Assembly (NCBI RefSeq): GCF_020034665.1
Contig: NZ_JAIQDI010000001.1
Location: forward strand, 1,798,001 to 1,862,000
DNA: 64,000 nucleotides
Direction of reading: 5' to 3'
Source of the DNA: Niabella beijingensis
Lineage (GTDB): Bacteria > Bacteroidota > Bacteroidia > Chitinophagales > Chitinophagaceae
The translations under genes were made by a program, and so were the position numbers. Positions 56,493-64,000 of this stretch are shown here, one piece after another. Every line of letters starts with the position of its first letter. Position 1 is the stretch's first letter. Below the pieces are notes generated by a model, which saw only the letters and a list, made by a program, of their open reading frames with translations, was not told where the DNA came from and searched no databases.

Positions 56493-57119
56493 TTACAAAG
56501 GGATACCCAGGAATTTCCGTACCAACGCCTCCGTTTCCGCACAGGCTTCCTCCAGATCGTCATTTACCACCACCTTATTAAAATGATTGATAAAGGAAAG
56601 CTCATATTCCGCCTTATTCAAGCGGGTCTGCAGCGACTCCTCGCTTTCACTTCCTCTTGAGATCAGGCGTCTTCTCAGTTCTTTTACAGACGGGGGTTCG
56701 ATAAAAACAGACAGGCTTTCCTCTGGATATTGCTCCTGTACATGAATGGCGCCTTTTACATCAATATCCAGCAGCGGGTACTGATTTTTTTTCCATAGCC
56801 GGTGCAATTCGCTTTTCAGGGTGCCATAGTATTTTCCTTCATAAACCATTTCCCATTCAATAAACTCGTTGGCCTTGATCTTTTTGGTGAATTCATCCAC
56901 ACTGATAAAGTAATAATCCCTGCCATTTACCTCACCGGCCCGGGCCTCCCGGGTAGCGGCCGAAATAGAAAAGGCCAGCTGCGGGATCTTTTTCAACAGG
57001 TGGTGGGTGATGGATGTTTTACCGGCACCTGAAGGAGCAGTAAGAATAATAATTTTATGCTGCTCTTTGGAGCCGGAAGCTAACGGTGAATACAAAAACA
57101 AAGGATTGCTAAATGCCAT
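56493..57119 (-). CDS. gmk: Guanylate kinase
   Basis: A 208-residue enzyme that phosphorylates GMP to GDP. The P-loop is ILTAPSGAGKTSITHHLL. The GMP-binding region is ISAATREARAGEVNGRDYYFISVDEF...FIEWEMVYEGKYYGT. The lid and DIDVKGAIHVQEQYPE are conserved, then SVFIEPPSVKELRRRLISRGSESEE. Start ATG 57119 is fixed by a promoter just upstream. In many bacteria gmk follows yicC; here they are separated by about 40 kb. Confidence 0.96.
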   Translation of the reverse strand: MAFSNPLFLYSPLASGSKEQHKIIILTAPSGAGKTSITHHLLKKIPQLAFSISAATREARAGEVNGRDYYFISVDEFTKKIKANEFIEWEMVYEGKYYGTLKSELHRLWKKNQYPLLDIDVKGAIHVQEQYPEESLSVFIEPPSVKELRRRLISRGSESEESLQTRLNKAEYELSFINHFNKVVVNDDLEEACAETEALVRKFLGIPL

Positions 57120-57126
57120 GCACTTG

Positions 57127-57156
57127 CAAAATACTAAATTATACCGACTGCGCAAA
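57127..57156 (-). promoter_or_regulatory. Probable promoter of gmk
   Basis: The minus strand reads TTTG (57156-57153), 19 nt, then TATTTTG (57133-57127), seven bases before the ATG. The -7 is one base shorter than consensus. Confidence 0.45.
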
Positions 57157-57241
57157 TAATAACCTGCCGCGGCAGTAATGCGGGTCTTCAGATCCGGAAA
57201 ACAGCATTATACGAACGCCGGAGCAACCCGGATGCTGCCTG

Positions 57242-58642
57242 CTAAAACCCCTTGTTATCGGTTGTCTGGTATTTTAAAAGACTGGGGCAGCCGCCGGTAG
57301 CTTCTTTATCCACAAGAATGTAGAAGGTAGGGATCTTTTTCTGAAGCCATTTATCGAGCTCTACATTTTTCTTTTGATTCAACGCCATTTCCGCTATTTT
57401 GGCATAGTCGTCATTCATGTTCAGCCGGTGCGGCTCCGAACGGGACTTGAGGTAAACCAGCCGTACACCTTTCTTACCCTGGTCGTTGGTAAAATTCACC
57501 GGTTTGGAAACCTCACCTACTTTCATGTCCTTTATCGTGTTCACCATGTCCTTATCCAGGGCGTCGATGGTCACATAAGTGGATCCATCCCTGTTCAGCA
57601 CAAAAGGACCATAGTTCTTCACATTCTCATCGTCGCTGTATTTATAGGCGGCATCCTTAAAACTGATCTTACTGGTCTCGATATCTGCACGCACCGAATC
57701 CAGCTTTGTGTGTGCCGCGCTGAGTTCGGTTTCGGTAACCGGCGGCACCCGGAGGATCATTTTGATCTGGGCATTATCCCCGCGGCGGCTTACCTGCTGG
57801 ATCAGGAAGTAACCAAAACGGTTAGACTTCACCGGAAGCGAGATCTCACCAGCCTTTAAGCGGAATGCTGTGGAAAGGAAAACAGGGTCCCAGGTCGACT
57901 TGTCCGAACGGTTCACCTCATAGGTTCCTCCGCGCTCCTTGCTTCCCGGATCTTCCGAAACACGCTTGGCCAATGCCTCAAAAGTGGTAGCGCCGGACTC
58001 GATCTGCTTTTTATAATTCATCACTTCATTATAAATATATTCCTCCACATCCTTGGATGCCGGCGGCAGTATAGAGATCTGTCCTACTTCTATTTCCGAC
58101 TCAAGAAAGGGCAGACTGTCAGCAGGTACTTTATCAAAAAAGGCTTTTACTTCCGTGGGTGTGATGTGCACTTCGCTTACCACCTTATTCCGCATCCGCT
58201 CCCCGAGCATCTGTTCTTTGATCATCGGGCGGCTGTCGTCCTTCAGCTGGTATACGGTTTTACCCGCAATGGTTTCCAGTTCAGCCTGGCTCCCGAACTG
58301 CATGATCCAGTTCCGCACCCGGAGGTCCAGCTGGGCCTCTACTTCTTCATCGGTAAGCGGTATCGAGTCCCGCTCCGCCTGCAGGGCCAGGATCTTGGAA
58401 AGCATGGTTTGTTCCATGATCATACAGGGTGCTTCGGGAGATACTTTTTCCCCGCTGCGGACCATGTCCTGCATGGCATTACTGACATCAGATTGCAGGA
58501 TAATGCGGTCGCCGACCACACCTAATATCTTATCAACAACCACCTTTTGCGACTGGCCCTGAGCCATACCCGCAACGGCGATGAAAATACTTAAAGCAGT
58601 CAGGATTCCTTTTACTGAAAAAAGCTGAATTCTTTTTTTCAT
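57242..58642 (-). CDS. surA: Periplasmic peptidyl-prolyl isomerase/chaperone, SurA-like
   Basis: A 466-residue exported protein (signal peptide MKKRIQLFSVKGILTALSIF..AGMAQ). The SurA N-terminal chaperone region is at about 35-170 (VDKILGVVGDRIILQSDVSNAM). Two parvulin rotamase domains follow (about 180-285, with RVSEDPGSKERGGTYEVNRSD and RFGYFLIQQVSRRG; and 290-395, with YKYSDDENVKNYGPF). It assists outer-membrane protein folding. Cys residues near both ends (EAPCMIM, GGCPSLL) are unusual. ATG 58642 is preferred to 58651 because a -7 element ends 14 nt before it. It lies downstream of infB, probably as a separate unit. Confidence 0.93.
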   Translation of the reverse strand: MKKRIQLFSVKGILTALSIFIAVAGMAQGQSQKVVVDKILGVVGDRIILQSDVSNAMQDMVRSGEKVSPEAPCMIMEQTMLSKILALQAERDSIPLTDEEVEAQLDLRVRNWIMQFGSQAELETIAGKTVYQLKDDSRPMIKEQMLGERMRNKVVSEVHITPTEVKAFFDKVPADSLPFLESEIEVGQISILPPASKDVEEYIYNEVMNYKKQIESGATTFEALAKRVSEDPGSKERGGTYEVNRSDKSTWDPVFLSTAFRLKAGEISLPVKSNRFGYFLIQQVSRRGDNAQIKMILRVPPVTETELSAAHTKLDSVRADIETSKISFKDAAYKYSDDENVKNYGPFVLNRDGSTYVTIDALDKDMVNTIKDMKVGEVSKPVNFTNDQGKKGVRLVYLKSRSEPHRLNMNDDYAKIAEMALNQKKNVELDKWLQKKIPTFYILVDKEATGGCPSLLKYQTTDNKGF

Positions 58643-58655
58643 AATAAACATAGAT

Positions 58656-58663
58656 CAAAAATA
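58656..58663 (-). promoter_or_regulatory. -7 element (TATTTTTG) for surA-like gene
   Basis: TATTTTTG on the minus strand places the transcript start near 58650, supporting the second ATG (58642) as start. No -33 TTG was found. Confidence 0.45.
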
Positions 58664-58732
58664 GCACTGCCCGGGGCTCTCCGCACCAGACAGACCTGTA
58701 TTTAACAAAGTTTTTTACCCTTCCGATTCAAC

Positions 58733-58759
58733 GAAAAACACCAGCCGGACAACCGGCTG
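58733..58759 (-). terminator. infB terminator
   Basis: On the minus strand CAGCCGG and CCGGCTG (7 bp, loop TTGT) are followed by GTGTTTTT. It closes the rimP-nusA-infB operon and separates it from the surA-like gene. Confidence 0.65.
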
Positions 58760-58796
58760 ATGTTCTGATTAGTTACGATTCTTTCCCGGGGCCGGG

Positions 58797-61715
58797 TTAC
58801 AATGTTCGTTTCACTTCTTCCAGCTCGTAAGCTTCCACCACATCCCCTACCCGGATATCATTGTAGTTCTTAACGGTTAAACCGCACTCCATACCCATCA
58901 GCACTTCCTTGGCATCATCTTTAAACCGCTTCAGCGATCCCAGTTCTGCCACCGCATTTTCGCCGGTAGGATAGATCACGATACCATCCCGGATCAGACG
59001 CACTTTATTGTCGCGTTTGATGCGGCCTTCCAGCACATAACATCCTGCCACCACGGCCTTATCAAATTTGAACACCTCACGGATTTCCACGTTCCCCACA
59101 ATTTTTTCCTTCATGGTAGGCTCCAGCATGCCCTCCATAGCGCTCTTCACCTCATCGATGGCGGTATAGATAATGGAGTACATCTTGATTTCGATGCCGG
59201 CATTGCCAGCCAGCTGGGATGCCTGCTGGGATGGACGTACGTTAAAGGCGATCACGATCGCATCGGAGGCTTCCGCAAGTACGATATCACTTTCATTGAT
59301 CTGTCCTACCCCTTTATGGATCACATTTACCAGGATTTCTTCGGTAGAAAGTTTCTGCAGTGAGTCGCTCAGCGCCTCTACAGAACCATCCACGTCCCCT
59401 TTGATGATCACATTCAGTTCCTTAAAGTTACCCAGTGCCAGACGGCGGCCGATCTCATCCAGGGTAATGTGTTTCTTGGTACGCATGCCCTGCTCACGCA
59501 GGATCTGGGAGCGGCGGTTGGCAATGCTCTTGGCCTCCGCTTCCTCTTCATATACCTTGAATTTCTCACCTGCCTGCGGAGCACCGTTCAGACCCAACAC
59601 AACCGCCGGAGCCGAAGGGCCCGCAGCGTCTTCTCGTTTGTTCCGCTCGTTGAACATCGCCTTAACCCGGCCGAAGTACTGACCACTTACGATCAGATCA
59701 CCCGGGTGCAGGGTACCATTCTCCACAAGGAGTGTGGCCACATAACCACGACCCTTATCCAGCGTTGCTTCAATAATAGTACCGGTAGCTTCCCGGTCGG
59801 GGTTTGCTTTCAGATCAAGCAATTCTGCTTCCAGCAATATTTTTTCCAGCAGCTTATCTACATTAAGCCCCTGCTTGGCACTCAGTTCCTGGCTCTGGAA
59901 CTTACCGCCCCATTCTTCCACCAGGATGTTCATCTGCGACAGCTGCTCATAGATCTTTTGTGGGTTGGCGCCATCTTTATCGATCTTGTTGACCGCAAAG
60001 ATCATAGGCACACCTGCAGCCTGTGCGTGGCTGATCGCCTCTTTTGTCTGCGGCATCACCGCATCATCGGCAGCCACCACGATCACTGCTATATCCGTAA
60101 CCTTCGCACCACGGGCACGCATGGCGGTAAAGGCCTCGTGTCCCGGTGTATCCAGGAAGGTGATTTCTTTTCCGTCGGCCACCTTTACCCGGTAGGCACC
60201 GATGTGCTGTGTGATCCCTCCGGCCTCACCGGCTACCACATTGGCATTCCGGATATAATCCAGCAGCGAGGTCTTACCATGGTCAACGTGTCCCATGATC
60301 GTAACGATCGGACTTCTCGGAACCAGGTCGGCTTCATCATCCTCGTCATCCGCTTCCTCTTCCATCTCCATCTGCTGCTCCATATCAATAAAGGACACAT
60401 CAAATCCGAATTCACTCGCCACCAGCTCGATCACTTCCGCATCCAGGCGCTGGTTGATCGACACCATGATTCCCAGGCTCATACATTTGCTGATCACATC
60501 TGCAAAACTCACATCCATCAGGCTCGCCAGTTCACTTACGCTGATAAATTCGGTTACCCGTAATGTTTTATCAACGCCTTCTTCCTCCATCGCTTCGGCA
60601 GCCTCATTCCGCTTATCCCTGCGCGCTTTCGCCCGCATGCTTTTCTGTTTATTACCACCGCCGCCGCTCAGCTTGGCCTGGGTTTCACGTATTTTTTCCT
60701 GGATCTCTTTCTCATCAATCTGCTTCTCTTCGCGGTGCGGACGGTGACGGTCTCTGAAACCGCCTTTACCATGATGCCCTCCGCCGCCGTGCTGGTGGTG
60801 ACCACCGCTCCGGCCATCCTGCTTCTGCTGGCCACCGCCCTGCGTTCTGCGCTGGTCGGGGTCGGCTTTTACTTCTTTCTTTTCGATCGGGATACGTTTC
60901 CGCTTCCGCTTCTCGTCCCGCTTCGGACGGGTATCGCTATCTACCGGCAGCTGAATTTTGCCCAGGATCTTAGGTCCTTCAATTTTTTCTGCCTGGATAT
61001 TGGAGATCTGGATCTCCGCAGGCTTTTCTTCTTCCACCGGAGGGGGCGTTTCCTTAACCGGTGCCTTTTCCTCAACGGGAGGCTGTGCGGGTTCGGGCTT
61101 CACTTCAGCAGGCACTTCTGCTTTCTGCTGTGGCTGTTCTGCCGCAGGCGCTTCTTTTTTTGCCGCTTTTTTGGGGCGGGTCGAAAAATCGATCGCCGAA
61201 AGATCGATCTTGCTGATGATCTTTGGCCCTCCGATATCCGGAGCCTGTACCTTGGATACAGGCGCTTCTTTTTCTTCTTCCTCCTTTTTGGGTGTTTCCG
61301 CAGCCGGCACAACAGGTTCCGGTTCTGCAGCAGGCGCTTCATTCACCGGCTTCGGTACTTCAGCTGTTTGCTGTGGAACCTCCTCTTCTGTAACAGGTGC
61401 TGCCGCTTCAGCCACAGGTGGTTCTTCTTTTGTTGCCTGGCGGACGGGTTTAGCCGGTTCTTCCTCCTCACGACGCTTTTTGCCTTCGCCACCCAATCCT
61501 TTCGGTAAATCTACCTGGTCGCTGATAATTTTCGCGGCCTTATCGCTATGAAATCCCTGCTGCAGCGCCACATACATTGCATCTGTCAGCTTAGAGGAGG
61601 GTTTCAGCTCATCTTTTTCAAACCCTTTACCCACTAAGAACTCAACAAGTGTATCCTGGCCAATGTTAAATTCCTTAGCCGCTTGTAATAATCTTGGAAG
61701 TTTCTTTTCTGCCAT
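58797..61715 (-). CDS. infB: Translation initiation factor IF-2
   Basis: A 972-residue GTPase that recruits fMet-tRNA to the 30S subunit and joins subunits. Residues about 1-60 hold the IF2_N-like helical segment ([24 protein letters not shown]). Residues about 70-390 are a long low-complexity linker rich in Pro/Glu/Lys/Gln, with repeated KIxGPKIxxKI units and a His/Gly run near 310. The G domain starts near 470: [30 protein letters not shown], and NKID. Domains C1/C2 follow to the end. It is the third gene of the conserved rimP-nusA-infB operon. The linker length is large but normal for Bacteroidota. Confidence 0.98.
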   Translation of the reverse strand: MAEKKLPRLLQAAKEFNIGQDTLVEFLVGKGFEKDELKPSSKLTDAMYVALQQGFHSDKAAKIISDQVDLPKGLGGEGKKRREEEEPAKPVRQATKEEPPVAEAAAPVTEEEVPQQTAEVPKPVNEAPAAEPEPVVPAAETPKKEEEEKEAPVSKVQAPDIGGPKIISKIDLSAIDFSTRPKKAAKKEAPAAEQPQQKAEVPAEVKPEPAQPPVEEKAPVKETPPPVEEEKPAEIQISNIQAEKIEGPKILGKIQLPVDSDTRPKRDEKRKRKRIPIEKKEVKADPDQRRTQGGGQQKQDGRSGGHHQHGGGGHHGKGGFRDRHRPHREEKQIDEKEIQEKIRETQAKLSGGGGNKQKSMRAKARRDKRNEAAEAMEEEGVDKTLRVTEFISVSELASLMDVSFADVISKCMSLGIMVSINQRLDAEVIELVASEFGFDVSFIDMEQQMEMEEEADDEDDEADLVPRSPIVTIMGHVDHGKTSLLDYIRNANVVAGEAGGITQHIGAYRVKVADGKEITFLDTPGHEAFTAMRARGAKVTDIAVIVVAADDAVMPQTKEAISHAQAAGVPMIFAVNKIDKDGANPQKIYEQLSQMNILVEEWGGKFQSQELSAKQGLNVDKLLEKILLEAELLDLKANPDREATGTIIEATLDKGRGYVATLLVENGTLHPGDLIVSGQYFGRVKAMFNERNKREDAAGPSAPAVVLGLNGAPQAGEKFKVYEEEAEAKSIANRRSQILREQGMRTKKHITLDEIGRRLALGNFKELNVIIKGDVDGSVEALSDSLQKLSTEEILVNVIHKGVGQINESDIVLAEASDAIVIAFNVRPSQQASQLAGNAGIEIKMYSIIYTAIDEVKSAMEGMLEPTMKEKIVGNVEIREVFKFDKAVVAGCYVLEGRIKRDNKVRLIRDGIVIYPTGENAVAELGSLKRFKDDAKEVLMGMECGLTVKNYNDIRVGDVVEAYELEEVKRTL

Positions 61716-61797
61716 AAAATTTTTTATCCCTTGTCCGCCGCAGCGGACTTTTTATTTATCATTCTCACTGATCTCTAATGCCACCCGGGTAGCAGCA

Positions 61798-63045
61798 TTA
61801 TTCCCGCTCCAGTTCTTCTTGTAAAATTTTTCGAACGTCATCAACCGTTTCTTTTTCCAGGTCGGCTCTTTTCTCCAGCTCACTGGGTGACATCCTTAAA
61901 ACGCTTCGTGCCGTATCGCACCCGATCTTCTTTAATGCATCAATCACCCATTCATCGATTTCATCGGAGAACTCTTCCAGATCCACATCAAACTCTTCCT
62001 CTTCATCCTCTGTATCACGGTATACATCGAGCTCAAATCCGGTAAGGTCGGACGCCAGCTTAATGTTCACCCCTCTTTTACCAATAGCCAGTGAAACCTG
62101 GTCGGGCTTTAAAAAGATGCTGGCGTGTTTGCTTTCCTGATCCACACTCATACTGGTAATTTTAGCGGGCGTCAGCGACCGCTGAATCAGCAGCTGTATG
62201 TTGGTGGTGAAATTGATCACATCAATATTTTCATTCTTCAGTTCCCGAACAATGCCATGAATACGGCTGCCCTTCATACCCACACAGGCGCCCACCGGAT
62301 CAATACGATCGTCATAAGACTCCACGGCCACTTTTGCTCTTTCGCCTGGCTCCCGCACAATTTTTTTGATGGTGATCAGACCGTCAAAGATCTCGGGTAC
62401 TTCTATTTCCAGCAACTTGGCAAGGAAATCGGGAGAAGTACGGGAAAGGATGATCACCGGGTTATTGTTCTTCAGATCCACCCGGGTCACTACCGCGCGG
62501 ATGTTTTCACCTTTCTTAAAATAATCCTGTGGTATCTGCTCGCTTTTGGGAAGGATCAGTTCATTCCCTTCCTCATCCAGCAGCAGGATCTCTTTCTTCC
62601 ACACCTGGTATACTTCAGCGCTGATGATTTCACCAATCCGGTCTTCGTATTTCTTTGCCAGTACGTTTTTCTTCAGATCACTGATGCGCCCTGCCAGTGT
62701 TTGTTTTGCAGCAAGGATCGCTCTGCGGCCGAAATCGATCAGGTCAATTTCCTCATACAGGTCTTCTCCCACTTCATAATCCGGCTCGGATTTGATCGCC
62801 TCCGAATACGCCACCTGGGCCAACGGATCTTCCACCTCTCCATCTTCCACGATAGTCCGGTGCCGCACGATTTCCAGGTCTCCTTTCTCTGCGTTAACAA
62901 TTACATCAAAATTTTCATCGCTTCCGTATTTTTTACGGAGTAATGTTTTGAATACATCCTCTACAACTTTCATCATTGTGGGACGATCTATATTTTCTGC
63001 ATCTTTAAAATCCTGGAATGCCTCAATTAAATTAATACTTGCCAT
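61798..63045 (-). CDS. nusA: Transcription termination/antitermination factor NusA
   Basis: A 415-residue RNA polymerase-binding factor. The N-terminal domain (about 1-125) contains FGRRAILAAKQTLAGRI, the S1 domain follows (about 130-200), then KH1/KH2 with GACVGMKGSRIHGIVRELKNENIDV and SLAIGKRGVNIKLASDLTG. After an acidic stretch (DEEEEFDVDLEEFSDEIDEW) a C-terminal helix-hairpin-helix-like segment (DALKKIGCDTARSVLRMSPSELEKRADL) is present. It modulates pausing and intrinsic termination. It sits between rimP and infB; gaps of 52 and 82 nt fit one operon. Confidence 0.97.
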   Translation of the reverse strand: MASINLIEAFQDFKDAENIDRPTMMKVVEDVFKTLLRKKYGSDENFDVIVNAEKGDLEIVRHRTIVEDGEVEDPLAQVAYSEAIKSEPDYEVGEDLYEEIDLIDFGRRAILAAKQTLAGRISDLKKNVLAKKYEDRIGEIISAEVYQVWKKEILLLDEEGNELILPKSEQIPQDYFKKGENIRAVVTRVDLKNNNPVIILSRTSPDFLAKLLEIEVPEIFDGLITIKKIVREPGERAKVAVESYDDRIDPVGACVGMKGSRIHGIVRELKNENIDVINFTTNIQLLIQRSLTPAKITSMSVDQESKHASIFLKPDQVSLAIGKRGVNIKLASDLTGFELDVYRDTEDEEEEFDVDLEEFSDEIDEWVIDALKKIGCDTARSVLRMSPSELEKRADLEKETVDDVRKILQEELERE

Positions 63046-63097
63046 AATGAAGTACGATTTACCTTAATGAAATCACAGCTCCTCAGCTGTTTACTTT

Positions 63098-63568
63098 TTA
63101 AAATTTAATTTGAATTTTTGTTGTTTTAATTGTTTCCAATAAAATAGTATGTGCTGTCGTTTCCATTTTTTTGCCCTTGCCCCTGGTTTCAACCACTACA
63201 ATGGCATCATCGGCCACAGACAGTAACGTTCCTTCAGTCCTTTGTCCGTCGAGCTGGATCACCTCCACATTTCGACCTGTGTTCTTAATATACTGGCGGT
63301 GCAGTTTTAGCGGCTCATCCAATCCGGGCGATGATACTTCCAGGGAAAAATCCCCATCCGGGAACAACCCTTCTTCCTCTATTTGCTTATACAACGCCCT
63401 GTTATACTTTACCAGGTCATCAATCCCCACTCCCCTATCCCCATCAATAAAAATCTTAAAATTATTGGTAGGTTTTATCCGGATATCCACTAAAAAATGA
63501 GACGGATTTCCCGCCAGCAACGCAACTACTTTTTCCTGTAAAGTTTGAATTATAGCCTCTTTGTCCAT
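63098..63568 (-). CDS. rimP: Ribosome maturation factor RimP
   Basis: A 156-residue 30S assembly factor of normal length. The N-terminal alpha/beta domain includes VDIRIKPTNNFKIFIDGDRGVGIDDLVKYNRALYKQIEEEG and the motif DFSLEVSSPGLDEPLKLHRQYIKNTGR. The C-terminal SH3-like domain is EVIQLDGQRTEGTLLSVADDAIVV. It is the first gene of rimP-nusA-infB. The leader between its promoter and ATG contains a terminator-like hairpin. Confidence 0.96.
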   Translation of the reverse strand: MDKEAIIQTLQEKVVALLAGNPSHFLVDIRIKPTNNFKIFIDGDRGVGIDDLVKYNRALYKQIEEEGLFPDGDFSLEVSSPGLDEPLKLHRQYIKNTGRNVEVIQLDGQRTEGTLLSVADDAIVVVETRGKGKKMETTAHTILLETIKTTKIQIKF

Positions 63569-63576
63569 ATCTCTGA

Positions 63577-63605
63577 AAAAAGAAGAAGGGAACGCCTCCG
63601 TTCCC
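63577..63605 (-). promoter_or_regulatory. Terminator-like hairpin in rimP-nusA-infB leader (possible attenuator)
   Basis: On the minus strand GGGAACG (63605-63599) and CGTTCCC (63594-63588) pair over GAGG, followed by TTCTTCTTTTTT. It lies between the proposed promoter and the rimP ATG, with no upstream gene on that strand to terminate. Control of NusA level through termination is the inference. Confidence 0.5.
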
Positions 63606-63624
63606 TCAGTCTCCTTTTCTGCCG

Positions 63625-63656
63625 CAAAAGTAAGGCAATTACCGCAAAAAGAGCAA
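63625..63656 (-). promoter_or_regulatory. Promoter of rimP-nusA-infB operon
   Basis: The minus strand reads TTG (63656-63654), 21 nt, then TACTTTTG (63632-63625), a good Bacteroidota consensus. The leader is about 50 nt. Confidence 0.6.
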
Positions 63657-63800
63657 TTTTTACAACTATTTTCTAAAGATCCCTGCGCCGGGAAAGCGGG
63701 AGACGGAACCGGCTCTCACGGACGGATCCCCACTTATCAAAAACCCGGTCTGTCTGGCAACAATTTTCCGGTTCCCGCGTTATTTGTATAACTTTAGAAG

Positions 63801-64000
63801 ATGTCTGTTTTACTTTACGCCATATTACTTTTTTTCCTGTACAACTTTATTGTAAAAGTGGTGCTGCCGGTTTACCGGACCACCCGGCAGATCAAACGCC
63901 AGTTCTCCGGTATGAAACAGCAGTTTCAGCAATCCGGATCAGCTGCACCGCCGGAACCGGAACCTGCCGCATCCCGCAAAAAGGAAAAACCGAAGATCGG
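63801..64000 (+). CDS. DUF4834-like small membrane protein (cut by window edge)
   Basis: The first 66 codons of a short protein: one membrane helix at about 3-25 (VLLYAILLFFLYNFIVKVVLPVY), a basic segment (RTTRQIKRQFSGMKQQFQQ) and a Pro/Glu/Lys-rich tail that runs off the window. This layout fits DUF4834 proteins of Bacteroidota. Function is unknown. A TAACTTTA word (63789-63796) is near the -7 consensus. It is divergent from rimP. Confidence 0.7.
   Translation, partial: MSVLLYAILLFFLYNFIVKVVLPVYRTTRQIKRQFSGMKQQFQQSGSAAPPEPEPAASRKKEKPKI

Noticed and set aside
59469..60563. Long plus-strand reading frame opposite infB
   Set aside because: Antisense shadow of the IF-2 G-domain region; low-complexity His/Leu-rich translation without a family.
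60735..61508. Plus-strand reading frame rich in Arg/Phe
   Set aside because: Mirror of the Glu/Pro/Lys-rich IF-2 linker; composition is explained by the opposite strand.

Overview
The window reads as chromosomal DNA of a Bacteroidota bacterium, most likely a member of the Chitinophagales/Chitinophagaceae; the genus is not certain. Reasons: many start sites are preceded by the Bacteroidota -7 element TAnnTTTG, and a few also have a TTTG/TTG -33 element. A GldH gliding lipoprotein, a DUF4834 protein, many outer-membrane beta-barrels with Gln-ending signal peptides, and lineage-typical forms of ProS, MutL and LpxD are also present. No tRNA, rRNA, CRISPR array, prophage or intact insertion sequence was found.

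Layout. 1-1.6 kb: end of an alginate-use locus (GntR regulator and a PL17 oligoalginate lyase cut by the window edge), with a clear promoter/operator upstream of the regulator. 1.6-11 kb: small regulatory and housekeeping genes (ECF sigma with a His-rich membrane protein, Hsp20, Crp-like regulator, ThuA protein, CBM48-HhH fusion, heme A synthase, serS, pnuC, two tandem cytochrome c lipoproteins, GH25 muramidase). 11.3-15.5 kb: a RAYT-type transposase homologue that has lost its active site, then a UvrD/PcrA helicase and an LpxD paralogue. 15.5-19.3 kb: a noncoding stretch with an orphan terminator, yicC, gldH and a two-component pair. 19.4-25.3 kb: a GH3-beta-lactamase fusion, two tandem barrel proteins, a membrane LytTR regulator with a 20-bp-period repeat array upstream, and a lipoprotein.

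25.5-33.8 kb is the most unusual part: four tightly packed genes (GT2-DUF2062; an MMPL exporter fused to a PlsC acyltransferase and a SAM methyltransferase; a CrtI-like FAD enzyme; a C45 acyltransferase/hydrolase). They face a convergent GT1 glycosyltransferase. Together they look like a lipid or polyene modification and export module without its own ketosynthases.

35-47 kb: an omptin-like barrel, an astacin-like lipoprotein protease, a DUF6580 protein, a FucP-type sugar transporter with a LacI-type operator, an AraC regulator, lpxA with an ABC ATPase, a stand-alone B12-binding domain, proS, a Tyr/Trp/Gly-rich lipoprotein and a FadL-like barrel. 47.2-47.9 kb is C-rich low-complexity DNA plus REP-like hairpins. 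47.9-64 kb: mutL, Uma2 nuclease, a bacterial deoxyhypusine-synthase homologue, M28 peptidase, rpiB, tatC, a CNNM/CBS protein, gmk, surA, then infB, nusA and rimP (transcribed rimP-nusA-infB) with a terminator-like hairpin in the leader.
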